Below are positions 16,043 through 25,607 of a stretch of 64,000 nt of DNA, piece by piece. Origin of the DNA: a bacterium SCSIO 12643 (lineage in GTDB: Bacteria; Bacteroidota; Bacteroidia; Flavobacteriales_G; Salibacteraceae); assembly GCA_024398135.1 (NCBI GenBank), contig CP073750.1, positions 2,790,001 to 2,854,000 of the forward strand, given 5' to 3'. How positions within the stretch are numbered: the stretch's first letter is position 1; every line of letters begins with the position of its first letter. Position numbers and translations under genes: made by a program. The notes below the pieces were generated by a model. That model ran no database searches. It had not been told where the DNA came from and was given only the letters and a program-made list of their open reading frames with translations.

Positions 16043-17785
16043 ATGAAGAAAATTATGAATAAAGTGGTTATATTAACTTTATTTTTGATAACTGGAGTGT
16101 CGTTTTTAAGGGCTCAATCTGGATCGAAAAATAAACCTAATTTTATTGTAATTGTTGCTGATGATATGGGCTTTTCCGATTTAGGTGCTTTTGGAGGTGA
16201 GATGCTAACTCCAAACCTAGATAAGCTCTCGGCAGAAGGTGTACGCTTTACCAACTTTTATGTTGCTCCTACATGTTCTCCTACAAGGTCAATGTTGCTT
16301 ACTGGTATTGATAATCATTTAGTTGGTTTAGGAAATATGTATGAATATCCAGCTCCAAATCAATTAAATATGCCTGGTTACGAGGGTATTTTAAATAGGT
16401 CAGTGCCAACACTTCCTGAAATTTTGAAAGATAATGGTTATCATACTTATATGGCAGGTAAGTGGCATTTAGGAAAAGGTAAAGAGAATATTCCGTATTC
16501 TAGAGGGTTTGAAAGATCATTTAGTATGCTTTCAGGTTCGGGTAGTTATTTTTCTTTAGACGGGCCAGACGAGGAAACAACACCAAATCATTATGTTGAA
16601 GATTCCGTCTATTTGTCAGAACTACCTAAAAAGTATTACGCAACAAAAACTTTTACTGACAAAATAATAGAATATATAGATATAAATAAGGGAGATGGAA
16701 AGCCATTTTTTGCCTATTTAGCACATCAAGCACCACATGATCCTCTAATGGTGCCAAATGATTTTTTAAGAAAATATCAAGGTGTGTTTGATGAAGGATG
16801 GGATGTGTTAAGAGATAAACGGTTGGAAAGAATGGTGAAAATGGGAGTGATATCAGAAAAGACTGTACTAGGAGAAAGGTTATGGTATATTCCGGGTTTT
16901 GATAAGTTGAAGCCATTGAATCAGATTATTGTAGCAAGGAAGATGGAGGTGTATGCAGCAGTACTTGATTATATGGATATGGAGATTGGCAGGTTAATGA
17001 CGTATTTAAAGGAAAACAATCTGAAGGAGAATACATACGTGATCTTTTTCTCAGATAATGGACCAGATATAAACGATAAGTCAGCAACCTATAAAAAATA
17101 TCCAGGTACAGCATCAGCGAATTGGATGGCGAAAACCTATACACATGGGTATCAGAATTGGGGAAGGGAAGGGTCTTTTACAGCCTATGGTGCTCCTTGG
17201 GCTCAGGTTTCTTCAACACCTTTTTATGGATTTAAATATACCACATATGAAGGTGGAATTCGTTCTCCACTAATTGTATCTGGTCCATTAGTGAAAGATG
17301 GAGGGTTATTGAATAAAAAGGGAGTACTGCATGTGAAAGATATTTTACCAACAATTATTGATTTAGCGGGTATAGATTATAATAGGAACATAAATACCCA
17401 TCAAGTTCAAGGTTTGTCATGGTATGGTATGCTTAGAGGTGATGTTGATTCCCCTAGAAATGAGACAGATTATATTGGTACAGAATTATGGAATTGTAAA
17501 TCTATTCGTAAGGCAGACTGGAAAATTGTTTGGGTGCCTAAGCCAATTGGTACGGGAGAATGGCAATTATTTAATGTTGTTAATGATCCAGGCGAAAGTA
17601 ATGATCTTGCGGAAGCATATCCTGAAAAACTGAGAGAATTAAAGAATGACTGGGAAACTTATAAGAAAGATAATAACGTAATTCTACCTAACAGAACAAT
17701 TTATGACGGTATGGTAGAAAAATTACCTCCTAGACCCATGGTTTATGATCCCGATTTTGGAAGAGGAAGTGAAAAGGTTAAATAA
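16043..17785 (+). CDS. Arylsulfatase (S1 family, periplasmic or secreted)
   Basis: 580 residues with a signal peptide (about 1-24). Type I sulfatases hydrolyse sulfate esters using a formylglycine made from Cys or Ser in C/S-x-P-x-R. Here TCSPTRSMLLTG has Cys78 in the CSPTR motif, so an anaerobic or aerobic maturase must act on it. Metal-site residues are seen in IVADDMGFSDLG (Asp pair) and in FFSDNGPD (Asp-Asn). GKWHLG carries the conserved Lys-x-x-His. Length and motifs are normal for the arylsulfatase A/AtsA type. Clustered with a lectin-like T9SS protein and an outer-membrane protein; the substrate is probably sulfated glycan or aryl sulfate. Confidence 0.92.
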   Translation: MKKIMNKVVILTLFLITGVSFLRAQSGSKNKPNFIVIVADDMGFSDLGAFGGEMLTPNLDKLSAEGVRFTNFYVAPTCSPTRSMLLTGIDNHLVGLGNMYEYPAPNQLNMPGYEGILNRSVPTLPEILKDNGYHTYMAGKWHLGKGKENIPYSRGFERSFSMLSGSGSYFSLDGPDEETTPNHYVEDSVYLSELPKKYYATKTFTDKIIEYIDINKGDGKPFFAYLAHQAPHDPLMVPNDFLRKYQGVFDEGWDVLRDKRLERMVKMGVISEKTVLGERLWYIPGFDKLKPLNQIIVARKMEVYAAVLDYMDMEIGRLMTYLKENNLKENTYVIFFSDNGPDINDKSATYKKYPGTASANWMAKTYTHGYQNWGREGSFTAYGAPWAQVSSTPFYGFKYTTYEGGIRSPLIVSGPLVKDGGLLNKKGVLHVKDILPTIIDLAGIDYNRNINTHQVQGLSWYGMLRGDVDSPRNETDYIGTELWNCKSIRKADWKIVWVPKPIGTGEWQLFNVVNDPGESNDLAEAYPEKLRELKNDWETYKKDNNVILPNRTIYDGMVEKLPPRPMVYDPDFGRGSEKVK

Positions 17786-17786
17786 T

Positions 17787-18785
17787 ATGGATAAGATAAT
17801 AATTACGTTCTGTATGCTTCAATTATCAATGTTCAACGTATTTGGACAATTTGATGGAGCGAGAGTGTATTGGGCTTTGCCGAAAAACACAAATATAATA
17901 GGTGTTCATCGTATTGATGCAAAGGCGAATACGATATTAAACAATCTTAATTTCGTGTATAAAAGTAGTGTGATTGATAATAGTCAAAACATACTTACGT
18001 ATACGAGAAGTCAACCAATATTTAAGAGAACTTTTTACGCGACATTAGTTATACCAACGGCTAGCTTAAATACCAATATTGTTGTACCCAATAAAATTGG
18101 AGGAAATTCAACTACAAAATCCATTTTTAAACATGGGTTAGGTGATATCAGACTGATAGGCACGATTAATATAGTTGGTGCTAAGGGTTTAATGATAAAA
18201 GATTATATAAGACATGAACCCAAATCATTGCTGTATTTTCAATTAAATTTAAGTGTTCCAACTGGACAATATGATGGGAATAGTGCAGTAAATATTGGAA
18301 GTAATCAGATCAAATTAAAGTTAGGTTTACCATTTGTACAGAGAATAGGTAAATGGGTTGATGGAAACAAAATGACTCTTGAATTATTTCCATCTTATCA
18401 GTTTGTATCAGATAATAAAAGCTTTTTAGGGAATGAAATAAAACAAGATGGAATATTTATTTTAGAGGGTCATTTAACAAGAGATATTACAAAAAAGGGG
18501 TTCTTGTCTTTGGATTATTCGTATTTAAATGGTGCTGACTTGAGTCTGATTGCATCAAATACTAACGAAACCATTTATGAACAAGGAAGTATTGTGAGTA
18601 GTATTATTGGGATGACTCTAGGGCTCAAAATAAATGATAATATAAATCTATTTTTAAGTCATAGTGAAACAATTTTATTTGATGAGCAGTCTCTTTCGAT
18701 AGATGGTTATTTAACTAAATTGACTGTTGCTTGGAGTTTTCATGATTTTCAAGAGAGATTTAAAAACTATATAGAGGGTAATTGA
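17787..18785 (+). CDS. Outer-membrane beta-barrel protein, transporter-like (Phenol_MetA_deg type)
   Basis: 332 residues from the ATG at 17787, chosen because it starts 1 nt after the sulfatase stop and is followed by a signal peptide (about 1-20, ending FGQ); an upstream in-frame Met would overlap the sulfatase. Amphipathic strands alternate through the body (LRDI-type GDIRLIGTI, LYFQLNLSVPTGQYDG, SIIGMTLGLKI), with a Gly-rich SVPTGQYDG signature typical of the 'putative MetA-pathway of phenol degradation' barrels. Probably an uptake channel for products of the neighbouring sulfatase. The family is only loosely defined. Confidence 0.68.
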   Translation: MDKIIITFCMLQLSMFNVFGQFDGARVYWALPKNTNIIGVHRIDAKANTILNNLNFVYKSSVIDNSQNILTYTRSQPIFKRTFYATLVIPTASLNTNIVVPNKIGGNSTTKSIFKHGLGDIRLIGTINIVGAKGLMIKDYIRHEPKSLLYFQLNLSVPTGQYDGNSAVNIGSNQIKLKLGLPFVQRIGKWVDGNKMTLELFPSYQFVSDNKSFLGNEIKQDGIFILEGHLTRDITKKGFLSLDYSYLNGADLSLIASNTNETIYEQGSIVSSIIGMTLGLKINDNINLFLSHSETILFDEQSLSIDGYLTKLTVAWSFHDFQERFKNYIEGN

Positions 18786-18823
18786 TGCTTTCAATTTGGC
18801 GAGGTTTTTGATATTTTTCAAGG

Positions 18824-19774
18824 ATGAAAAAATCATTACTGCTCGTATTTTTTTCCATGTTTCTCAGTGTGTTAAATGCGGAGGAAATCTATTCACCCGA
18901 TATCAATGGTTTATACGAAGCTCCACTCATTATTACTTGTAGCGCAATCACAGGAGAAGATAAAAAAGTCTCCTTTACAGTTCGTGATGTACTCAAAAAC
19001 ACATCAGGGAAAGACATTGTGCCCAATTCAGCTATTAAATTTCACAGACCCAGATATGGACCATTGGGAGGATATGTTCAGTATCCCATTGAAGGAGAGT
19101 TTGTGGTATATCTACGATTATATAATGGAGAATGGGCTTGTTATGGTGGCTCTCAACAAGTGCATAAATTAAAAGATGGAAAGATTCCGTTCGTACTTAA
19201 TGGGAAAGAATTTCTATATACGGCAGATGAATTTAAACATATGCGGAGTGAATTTACCAAGACTTTTCGGAAAGAGGGGTATAGAGGTTATGGTGCATTA
19301 ATGACTAAAGAACGATATTGGCAATCACCCTATGTGAATGCAGCAGTTTTTCACTTATATCAAAGTCGATATGCAGATGGTTTGTATTATGCACATCAGG
19401 GAATCCCTCAACCACCAGATGTAGAAGAACCCAAAGAATCTCAGGAGGCTGAAGATAATATGATCTATACTGTTGTGGAAGAATATCCTAAGTTTCCAGG
19501 AGGAGAGAAAGAGCTTTATGAGTATTTGAGACGTAGTGTTGATGCGATGCTATTGGACCATCAGCAAGATATTACTGGGAAGATTTATGTTCAGTTTGTT
19601 ATCGAGAAAGATGGTTCAGTTAGCCAGACAGAAGTAATTCGAGGAATCAATAAAGAGATCGATCAAGAGGCATTAAGAATAATTCAGAATATGCCTAATT
19701 GGACTCCAGGAAAGTATCGTGGGAAAGTGGTAAGAATGTATTACGCTTTACCTATTCGAATTGAAACATACTAA
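18824..19774 (+). CDS. Secreted protein with TonB C-terminal domain
   Basis: 316 residues: signal peptide (1-19, ending LNA), a middle domain of unknown family (about 20-210) and a TonB C-terminal domain (about 215-316; YPKFPGGEKELYEYL, DGSVSQTEVIRG, PNWTPGKYRGK). TonB normally has an N-terminal membrane anchor and a proline-rich spacer; here the N-terminus looks like a cleaved signal peptide and the spacer is short (QPPDVEEPKES). It may be a non-canonical energy transducer or a periplasmic binding protein. It has a 38-nt gap after the sulfatase cluster. Confidence 0.75.
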   Translation: MKKSLLLVFFSMFLSVLNAEEIYSPDINGLYEAPLIITCSAITGEDKKVSFTVRDVLKNTSGKDIVPNSAIKFHRPRYGPLGGYVQYPIEGEFVVYLRLYNGEWACYGGSQQVHKLKDGKIPFVLNGKEFLYTADEFKHMRSEFTKTFRKEGYRGYGALMTKERYWQSPYVNAAVFHLYQSRYADGLYYAHQGIPQPPDVEEPKESQEAEDNMIYTVVEEYPKFPGGEKELYEYLRRSVDAMLLDHQQDITGKIYVQFVIEKDGSVSQTEVIRGINKEIDQEALRIIQNMPNWTPGKYRGKVVRMYYALPIRIETY

Positions 19775-19811
19775 ACTCACCTGTCTTGATTTAAAAACGT
19801 ATAAACTATAA

Positions 19812-20540
19812 ATGTCAAAGCTAAAATTAACCATACCAAAACCGTGTCATGAAGATTGGAGTCAGATGACACCTGTTGAACAAGGGCGAGCCTGTGAAAT
19901 ATGCCAGAAGAACGTATTGGATTTTACCCGAAAATCAGATGCGGAGATCCACAACACTTTTAAATCAAAACCTCAAAACGTATGTGCCAGATTCAAACCT
20001 GAACAGCTTGATAGATGGGTGGAGGTTAAAAGAATTCCGCAAAATTCCATTTGGAAATCAATCGCTGCGGCAGGGGTATTTGCTTTTTTAGGACATCAGG
20101 AAGTAAAAGGAAATTCCCCTCAAATACCGATTTCGACTTATCAAGAACCTACTAGGTCTGTAAGAAATCAAACTGAAATTCCAAATACCGATTCGATACC
20201 ACAAGAAGGAATCGTGATTTCAGGAACGATTACTGATTCAACTACACATGAATCGCTTCCGTTTGCGAATGTCTACATTGCAGATGGAAAGTGGGGGACT
20301 CAAACCGGTTTTGAAGGGGAGTTCAGCTTTACTGTACCGGATAGTTTATTGGGACAAAAGTTAATTTTAAAAGTAAGTTTTCTGGGATACCCGCAAGAAA
20401 ATATGGAGATCATGATTCAGGAAAACATGAAACCTTTGAAAATTAATATGACAGCGGATTCTAATTTTATTGGAGAAGTGGTTATCGTAAAACCTACATT
20501 ATGGCAGCGTGTAAAGGGAGTGTTTAGAAAGAAACATTAA
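19812..20540 (+). CDS. Carboxypeptidase-regulatory-like domain protein with N-terminal Cys-rich domain
   Basis: 242 residues. The N-terminal 65 residues form a small domain with Cys residues at CHEDW, CEICQ and VCARF, a Bacteroidota-specific arrangement. A membrane segment follows (about 80-92, IAAAGVFAFLG), then a CarboxypepD_reg-like beta-sandwich (about 135-215; ISGTITDSTT, LPFANVYIADG, TGFEGEFSFTV) and a basic tail (RVKGVFRKKH). Such domains are found on TonB-linked outer-membrane proteins, so it probably works with the TonB-C protein just upstream, inner-membrane anchored with the sandwich outside. Function inferred only. Confidence 0.72.
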   Translation: MSKLKLTIPKPCHEDWSQMTPVEQGRACEICQKNVLDFTRKSDAEIHNTFKSKPQNVCARFKPEQLDRWVEVKRIPQNSIWKSIAAAGVFAFLGHQEVKGNSPQIPISTYQEPTRSVRNQTEIPNTDSIPQEGIVISGTITDSTTHESLPFANVYIADGKWGTQTGFEGEFSFTVPDSLLGQKLILKVSFLGYPQENMEIMIQENMKPLKINMTADSNFIGEVVIVKPTLWQRVKGVFRKKH

Positions 20541-20636
20541 TCCAAAAATGAGCTGTAAAACAACAGGTTAAAAAAATCTGTTTTAAATGTGGTCAATTGT
20601 GATAAAATCCTACTTTGGTGCGTCAAAATTTTTGAG

Positions 20637-21710
20637 ATGCATAAAAACATTATTATTACCGGAACCGGAAGTTATATTCCATCAGTAGTAAAACCGAATC
20701 AACAGTTTTGCAACAATACGTTTTATACCGCTGAAGGCCAGTTGATCAAAGAACCCGTAGAACGTACCATATCAAAATTTAATAAGATTACAGATATTGA
20801 AGAAAGACGCTACGCTTCGGAAGATATGACCTGTAGCACACTCGGAACTTATGCAGCTGAAAAAGCTATTGAAGATGCAGGTGTGGATCGGGAAGATTTA
20901 GATTATGTGATCGTAGCTCACAATTTTGGGGACGTGGTAAAACATACAATCCAATCAGATATTGTGCCTTCTTTGGCGTCAAGAGTGAAACATCATTTGA
21001 GGATTAAAAATCCAAATTGTGTGGCTTATGATGTTTTGTATGGGTGTCCTGGGTGGATAGAAGCCACTATTCAGGCACAGGCATTTATAAAAGCCGGAAT
21101 GGCTAAAAAGTGTTTGGTAGTAGGAGCGGAGGCTTTGTCAAGAGTGTTGGATCCATTTGATCGTGATTCTATGATTTTTGCTGATGGAGCAGGAGCAGCA
21201 ATCGTTGAACTGAAGGAAGAGGCGCAACCTCGGGGAATTTTAGCACACGCTTCACAATCGTTTACATACGATGAAATGGAGTATTTGTATTTGGGTAAAT
21301 CAAATTACCCGGGATCGGATGATCGAATCCGTTATATTAAAATGCAAGGTCGTAAAATTTATGAATTTGCGTTGTCTAAGGTTCCGACTGCAATGAAGCA
21401 ATGTATTGATCTGGCTGAGGTAGGGATTTCAAAAATCAAAAAAGTGTTGATTCATCAAGCCAATCATAAAATGGATGAAGCAATTATTCAAAGGTTTTAT
21501 AAACTGGCAGGAAGTATAAATATTCCAAAGGATATCATGCCTATGACCATAGATAAATTGGGAAATAGCAGTGTGGCTACGATTCCAACATTATTGGATT
21601 TGATTCTAAAAGACAATATGGAAGGGCATAAAATCAGCAAGGGAGATCATTTGTTATTTGCGTCTGTGGGTGCGGGAATGAACATTAATGCATTTGTATA
21701 TCAGTGGTAG
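20637..21710 (+). CDS. 3-oxoacyl-ACP synthase III family protein
   Basis: 357 residues from the ATG at 20637; an earlier in-frame start at 20589 would add a 16-residue extension unlike the family. Thiolase-fold condensing enzyme of the FabH/KASIII type. Catalytic Cys137 lies in DVLYGCPGW, His in LIHQANHKM and Asn in GNSSVATI, giving the Cys-His-Asn triad; a GAGMN glycine loop closes the C-terminus. FabH starts fatty-acid synthesis by condensing acetyl-CoA with malonyl-ACP, but this is a divergent, longer subgroup that may act on other acyl chains. It stands alone between two signal-peptide genes. Confidence 0.87.
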   Translation: MHKNIIITGTGSYIPSVVKPNQQFCNNTFYTAEGQLIKEPVERTISKFNKITDIEERRYASEDMTCSTLGTYAAEKAIEDAGVDREDLDYVIVAHNFGDVVKHTIQSDIVPSLASRVKHHLRIKNPNCVAYDVLYGCPGWIEATIQAQAFIKAGMAKKCLVVGAEALSRVLDPFDRDSMIFADGAGAAIVELKEEAQPRGILAHASQSFTYDEMEYLYLGKSNYPGSDDRIRYIKMQGRKIYEFALSKVPTAMKQCIDLAEVGISKIKKVLIHQANHKMDEAIIQRFYKLAGSINIPKDIMPMTIDKLGNSSVATIPTLLDLILKDNMEGHKISKGDHLLFASVGAGMNINAFVYQW

Positions 21711-21773
21711 TTGAATAAATCCAAACTCAATGTGAGTTTGGTATTTGATTTGCTTAGACAGTGTTTTTGCACC

Positions 21774-22433
21774 ATGAAAAAAATCTGTCTCATCATATTA
21801 AGTATGATTTTTGGGAATGTGGGTTTGCAGGCACAGTTTTACGAACCTGAACCTCCCAAAGATTCTGTCCCATTAATCAAACCGAACTGGGATTATGAGG
21901 AACCTTTTAGTGTTCCTCAACTCAGTCTTTATGGTACGTTTGGCTATCATTATTATAACAATTTCGACCAGCAATATTTTGTTGGATTAGGAGCTGAATA
22001 TGGACTCTCCGATCATTGGAGTGTGAATTATCGAATTCAAGCAGGACCCAATTATGTACATATGCCTTTGAGTTTACCTACCGGACTATTGATTTGGTTG
22101 TGGACGCAGGGGAATGATGGAACAGCCGATTTAGGGCAATTGACCAAATTTCTAATGTTTATCCCCGAAGGTGCGACATACTCATTTGAATTATTTAATG
22201 GGATGATGGTGAAACCATATGTGAATCCATTAGGTCTGACCTATGTGGGATTTAATTCTGGTTATGTGACTACCAATGCGAATCTGTATGTAATGCTAAG
22301 TTCAGGTGCACAAGTACAACTAAGTGCTATGGATAACTGGGCGCTCAGTGCCTATGGAGAATACCGAATATCCTGGGGTGGATTGAGAAGAGGAGTCCAA
22401 TCCGGAATTCGTGTGAGTTACAATATTAATTAG
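21774..22433 (+). CDS. Secreted protein, probable outer-membrane beta-barrel
   Basis: 219 residues from the ATG at 21774; the frame also opens from a TTG at 21711, but the ATG is followed directly by a signal peptide (KKICLIILSMIF, ending QAQ). The remainder shows alternating hydrophobic/polar strands such as LSLYGTFGYHYYNN, WSVNYRIQAGPNYV and YGEYRISWGG, which suggests a small outer-membrane barrel of 8 or so strands. No family recognised. Not obviously in an operon with neighbours. Confidence 0.6.
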   Translation: MKKICLIILSMIFGNVGLQAQFYEPEPPKDSVPLIKPNWDYEEPFSVPQLSLYGTFGYHYYNNFDQQYFVGLGAEYGLSDHWSVNYRIQAGPNYVHMPLSLPTGLLIWLWTQGNDGTADLGQLTKFLMFIPEGATYSFELFNGMMVKPYVNPLGLTYVGFNSGYVTTNANLYVMLSSGAQVQLSAMDNWALSAYGEYRISWGGLRRGVQSGIRVSYNIN

Positions 22434-22559
22434 TTAAAGCACTTGGAACCCTGATCTTACAACCCTTTATCCGTGATCCTAACCATTCAAAAAAAAGAGT
22501 GCGAATCGCATGATAAAACCGCTATTTTAGGCTTCAATATGTATTAAATAACAAGTAAA

Positions 22560-24965
22560 ATGAAGAACTTTTTATACCTGGTTTTATGTGTATTTGGCCT
22601 ACAACTTCAAGCACAGGATAATTTAACCTATCAGCAACCACCAGCTGAAATCATGGAATTGGTGGATGTACAAATGGCCCCTTGGGTGTATATGGATCAC
22701 CAGCAAGAGTATATGGTGATGCTTTCGCGAAACATGTATAAATCGATTGAAGAATTATCACAAGAAGAACTACGTCTGGCTGGTTTACGTATCGATCCGA
22801 AATTGAATATTGGGAGCCGTGTGACCTATTTTAACAATATTCAGATTAAGCAAGTTAAAAATGGAAGTATTAAAAATGTTACGGGACTACCGGAAAAACC
22901 CAGACTAACGAATTTCAGCTGGTCACCTGATCAAACCAGGATGGCTTTTACGAATACGACAGAGAAGGGAGTGGAGCTTTGGGTAGCAGATATTGCAAAA
23001 GGTGCAGCAAGCAGATTAACAGAACCGAATTTGAATGCGAATTTGGGAAAACCATTTCAGTGGAATAAAGATGGACAAAGTTTATTGGTTAAAGTAGTTT
23101 CATCTAAACGTCAACCCTTAATTGATACGAAAAACGTTGTACCTACCGGACCAACCATATCCGTAAATGATGGTAAAAAAGCACAAAACCGTACGTATCA
23201 GGATTTATTGAAGAATCCTAACGATGAATTCAATTTTGAGCAATTGGCTACATCAGAAATCTATAAAGTGACTCTATTAGGAGAAAACAAATTATGGATG
23301 GAAAGTGGTATGTACAATCAAATCAGTATTTCTCCCGATGGGAAGTATATCATGATGACCAAAATCGATAAACCATTTTCATATTTGGTACCTTATAGAA
23401 GATTCCCGTTCACCCAAACAGTGTATGATCAAAATGGACAATCTGTACAAGAAGTTTTAAAAGTGCCATTGATCGAAGATTTACCGAAAGGGTTTATGGC
23501 GTGTAGAACTGGTAAACGCTATATCTCATGGAGAAATGATAAGCCTGCGAGTTTGTATTATGCACAAGCCTTAGATGGTGGTGATCCGGAGACCAAAGTA
23601 GAATATAGAGATGAGGTTTTTGAATTAGATGCACCATTTAATGGAACGCCAAAGAGTTTATTGAAAACAAAAAATCGTTTTTATACCATTGACTGGGGTA
23701 CAGATCATTTTGCGATTGCACATGATTACTGGTGGAATACCAGAAATACAAAATCTTACATTTTTGATCCGGGAAATGCCTCAAAAGCACCAATTGTGCT
23801 TTACGATAGAAACTATCAGGATAGATACAGTGACCCGGGTGAATTCGTAACCGAAAGAAACGAATGGGGAAAAGAAGTCATTGCGCTGGACGGAAAAAAC
23901 ATCTATTTATTGGGAGACGGATTTAGTAAAGAAGGTCAATTTCCTTTTCTGGATCAAATGAATATTGATACGCGTAAGACGACCCGATTATACACTTCAA
24001 AAATTGAAGGTAAACTGGAAGAATTGAGAGATTATACCCCTAAAAACAAAAAGCTTTTGGTCAGAATTGAATCTCCAAGTGAATATCCAAATTATTATTT
24101 CAGAGATGTGAAAAAGCGAAAATTAACGCAGTTGACACATTTCGAGAATCCGTTTAAGAGTATTGAGAATGTTCATAAAGAAGTAATTACATATAAAAGA
24201 GAAGATGGGCTGGAGTTGTCCGGAACATTGTATTTGCCGGTAGGTTATGATATGGAAAAGAAAGAGAAAATGCCGATGATTTTATGGGCCTACCCTACTG
24301 AGTACAAAGATAAATCCAGTGCAGGTCAAAATACTTCAAATCCAAATGCCTTTACCTATCCTTATTATGGATCTCCTATTTACTGGGTGACCAGAGGTTA
24401 TGTGGTGCTGGATGATGCATCATTCCCAATTGTGGGAGAGGGAGATGAAGAACCAAATGATTCATTTAGAACGCAATTGGTAGCCAATGCAAAAGCAGCT
24501 ATAGATGCGGTTGATGCTTTAGGTTATATTGATAGAAAAAAAGTGGCCGTTGGAGGACATAGTTATGGTGCATTTATGGTGGCCAACCTGTTAACGCATA
24601 GTGATCTATTTGCTGCTGGAATTGCTAGAAGTGGGGCTTATAACAGAACACTTACACCATTTGGTTTCCAAAGCGAAGAACGAAATTATTGGGAAGCACC
24701 GGAGGTATATTATACCATGTCTCCATTTATGCATGCGGAAAAGATGAAACATCCTTTACTTTTGATTCATGGAGAAGCGGATAACAATTCAGGAACATAT
24801 CCAATGCAAAGTGAGCGTTATTTTAATGCGCTTAAAGGGCTTGGAGCCACTGTACGATTGGTTATGTTGCCAAAAGAAAGTCATGGTTACAGAGCCAAAG
24901 AAAGTGTGTTACATGTTCTATGGGAACAAGATCAATGGTTAGAAAAATATTTGAAAAACCAATAA
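22560..24965 (+). CDS. S9-family serine peptidase (prolyl oligopeptidase superfamily)
   Basis: 801 residues: signal peptide (about 1-19), a beta-propeller (about 70-540; WSPDQTRMAF, WNKDGQSL, SPDGKYIMM repeats) and a C-terminal alpha/beta-hydrolase domain. The catalytic triad is visible: Ser668 in GGHSYGAF, Asp741 in HGEADNNSG and His775 in KESHGYR. The LWAYPTEYKDK and YYGSPIYWVTRGY stretches match the glutamyl-endopeptidase/DPP-like branch as I remember it. Probably periplasmic, cutting small peptides. Single gene, followed by an intrinsic terminator. Confidence 0.9.
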   Translation: MKNFLYLVLCVFGLQLQAQDNLTYQQPPAEIMELVDVQMAPWVYMDHQQEYMVMLSRNMYKSIEELSQEELRLAGLRIDPKLNIGSRVTYFNNIQIKQVKNGSIKNVTGLPEKPRLTNFSWSPDQTRMAFTNTTEKGVELWVADIAKGAASRLTEPNLNANLGKPFQWNKDGQSLLVKVVSSKRQPLIDTKNVVPTGPTISVNDGKKAQNRTYQDLLKNPNDEFNFEQLATSEIYKVTLLGENKLWMESGMYNQISISPDGKYIMMTKIDKPFSYLVPYRRFPFTQTVYDQNGQSVQEVLKVPLIEDLPKGFMACRTGKRYISWRNDKPASLYYAQALDGGDPETKVEYRDEVFELDAPFNGTPKSLLKTKNRFYTIDWGTDHFAIAHDYWWNTRNTKSYIFDPGNASKAPIVLYDRNYQDRYSDPGEFVTERNEWGKEVIALDGKNIYLLGDGFSKEGQFPFLDQMNIDTRKTTRLYTSKIEGKLEELRDYTPKNKKLLVRIESPSEYPNYYFRDVKKRKLTQLTHFENPFKSIENVHKEVITYKREDGLELSGTLYLPVGYDMEKKEKMPMILWAYPTEYKDKSSAGQNTSNPNAFTYPYYGSPIYWVTRGYVVLDDASFPIVGEGDEEPNDSFRTQLVANAKAAIDAVDALGYIDRKKVAVGGHSYGAFMVANLLTHSDLFAAGIARSGAYNRTLTPFGFQSEERNYWEAPEVYYTMSPFMHAEKMKHPLLLIHGEADNNSGTYPMQSERYFNALKGLGATVRLVMLPKESHGYRAKESVLHVLWEQDQWLEKYLKNQ

Positions 24966-25000
24966 GGAATTCCTAAACAAAAAATCTATTAAGATTTTGT

Positions 25001-25027
25001 AGCCCATCCAAACGGATGGGCTTTTTT
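25001..25027 (+). terminator. Intrinsic terminator of the S9 peptidase gene
   Basis: AGCCCATCC / AAAC / GGATGGGCT forms a 9-bp stem followed by six T. Confidence 0.9.
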
Positions 25028-25068
25028 GTTGTCCATTATTGCGAAATAAAAATCTGACAAAAAATGAA

Positions 25069-25097
25069 TTGCATTCTGAGGAGAGTCACTTTCTTTG
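25069..25097 (+). promoter_or_regulatory. Candidate promoter of the 25113 gene
   Basis: TTG (25069-25071), an 18-nt spacer and TTTCTTTG (25090-25097), one base off TAnnTTTG. The ATG follows 15 nt later, so the transcript leader would be very short. Confidence 0.5.
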
Positions 25098-25112
25098 CAG
25101 CAAAGAATCAGT

Positions 25113-25520
25113 ATGAAGAAAGATATCCAAATCCCGGAGGTGAAGAATGTATACGTTGCAGCAGTGAATGAAGTCAACGAATATGATGAGCAGGTATGGA
25201 ATGTTTACATTATCAATGATCAAAATGAGATGATTGAAGGGGTAATGGTGACTTCAAAAGGATATCTGGTTCAGCCGGGGAAACAGAATACAAATACATC
25301 TGTGTTAAGACATGTGATTGGGAATATTCCAGCAAAAACAGCTGCGAAAATTGAACCGATTACTCCCGAAGTTTTTCATTTAAACAATGAGTACTGGGTG
25401 ACCTTTTTTAGTGGCAATCAGTTAATGGAAAAGAAGTATGTCTTCGGTGCTTATACCATTACTGAAGAGTTGATGGAGTATGTACCAGTGTTGGAGAAAA
25501 AAGCGGTCGTGATTTGGTAG
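25113..25520 (+). CDS. Conserved Bacteroidota protein of unknown function
   Basis: 135 residues from the ATG at 25113 (the preceding in-frame Met would put the promoter inside the gene). Cytoplasmic, no signal peptide. The order EVKNVYVAAVNE, WNVYIINDQ, VMVTSKGY, TSVLRHVIGNIP and KIEPITPEVFHLNNEYWV matches a small conserved family widespread in Bacteroidota that I recall but that has no named function. Beta-rich fold predicted from the alternating pattern. Confidence 0.75.
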   Translation: MKKDIQIPEVKNVYVAAVNEVNEYDEQVWNVYIINDQNEMIEGVMVTSKGYLVQPGKQNTNTSVLRHVIGNIPAKTAAKIEPITPEVFHLNNEYWVTFFSGNQLMEKKYVFGAYTITEELMEYVPVLEKKAVVIW

Positions 25521-25564
25521 TGTAGAGTATTGATTTTTAAGAGATTTGTAGTGTGATATGTTTT

Positions 25565-25581
25565 TTGGCACGGTACATGCA
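25565..25581 (+). promoter_or_regulatory. Sigma-54-like promoter (-24/-12)
   Basis: TGGCACG (25566-25572), N4, ATGCA (25577-25581) matches the RpoN consensus TGGCACG-N4-TTGCW at all but one position, with GG and GC exactly 10 nt apart. Expected start is near 25592, 16 nt before the lipoprotein ATG. Confidence 0.45.
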
Positions 25582-25607
25582 AAAGTGGATGTACCAAAAC
25601 ATAAATT

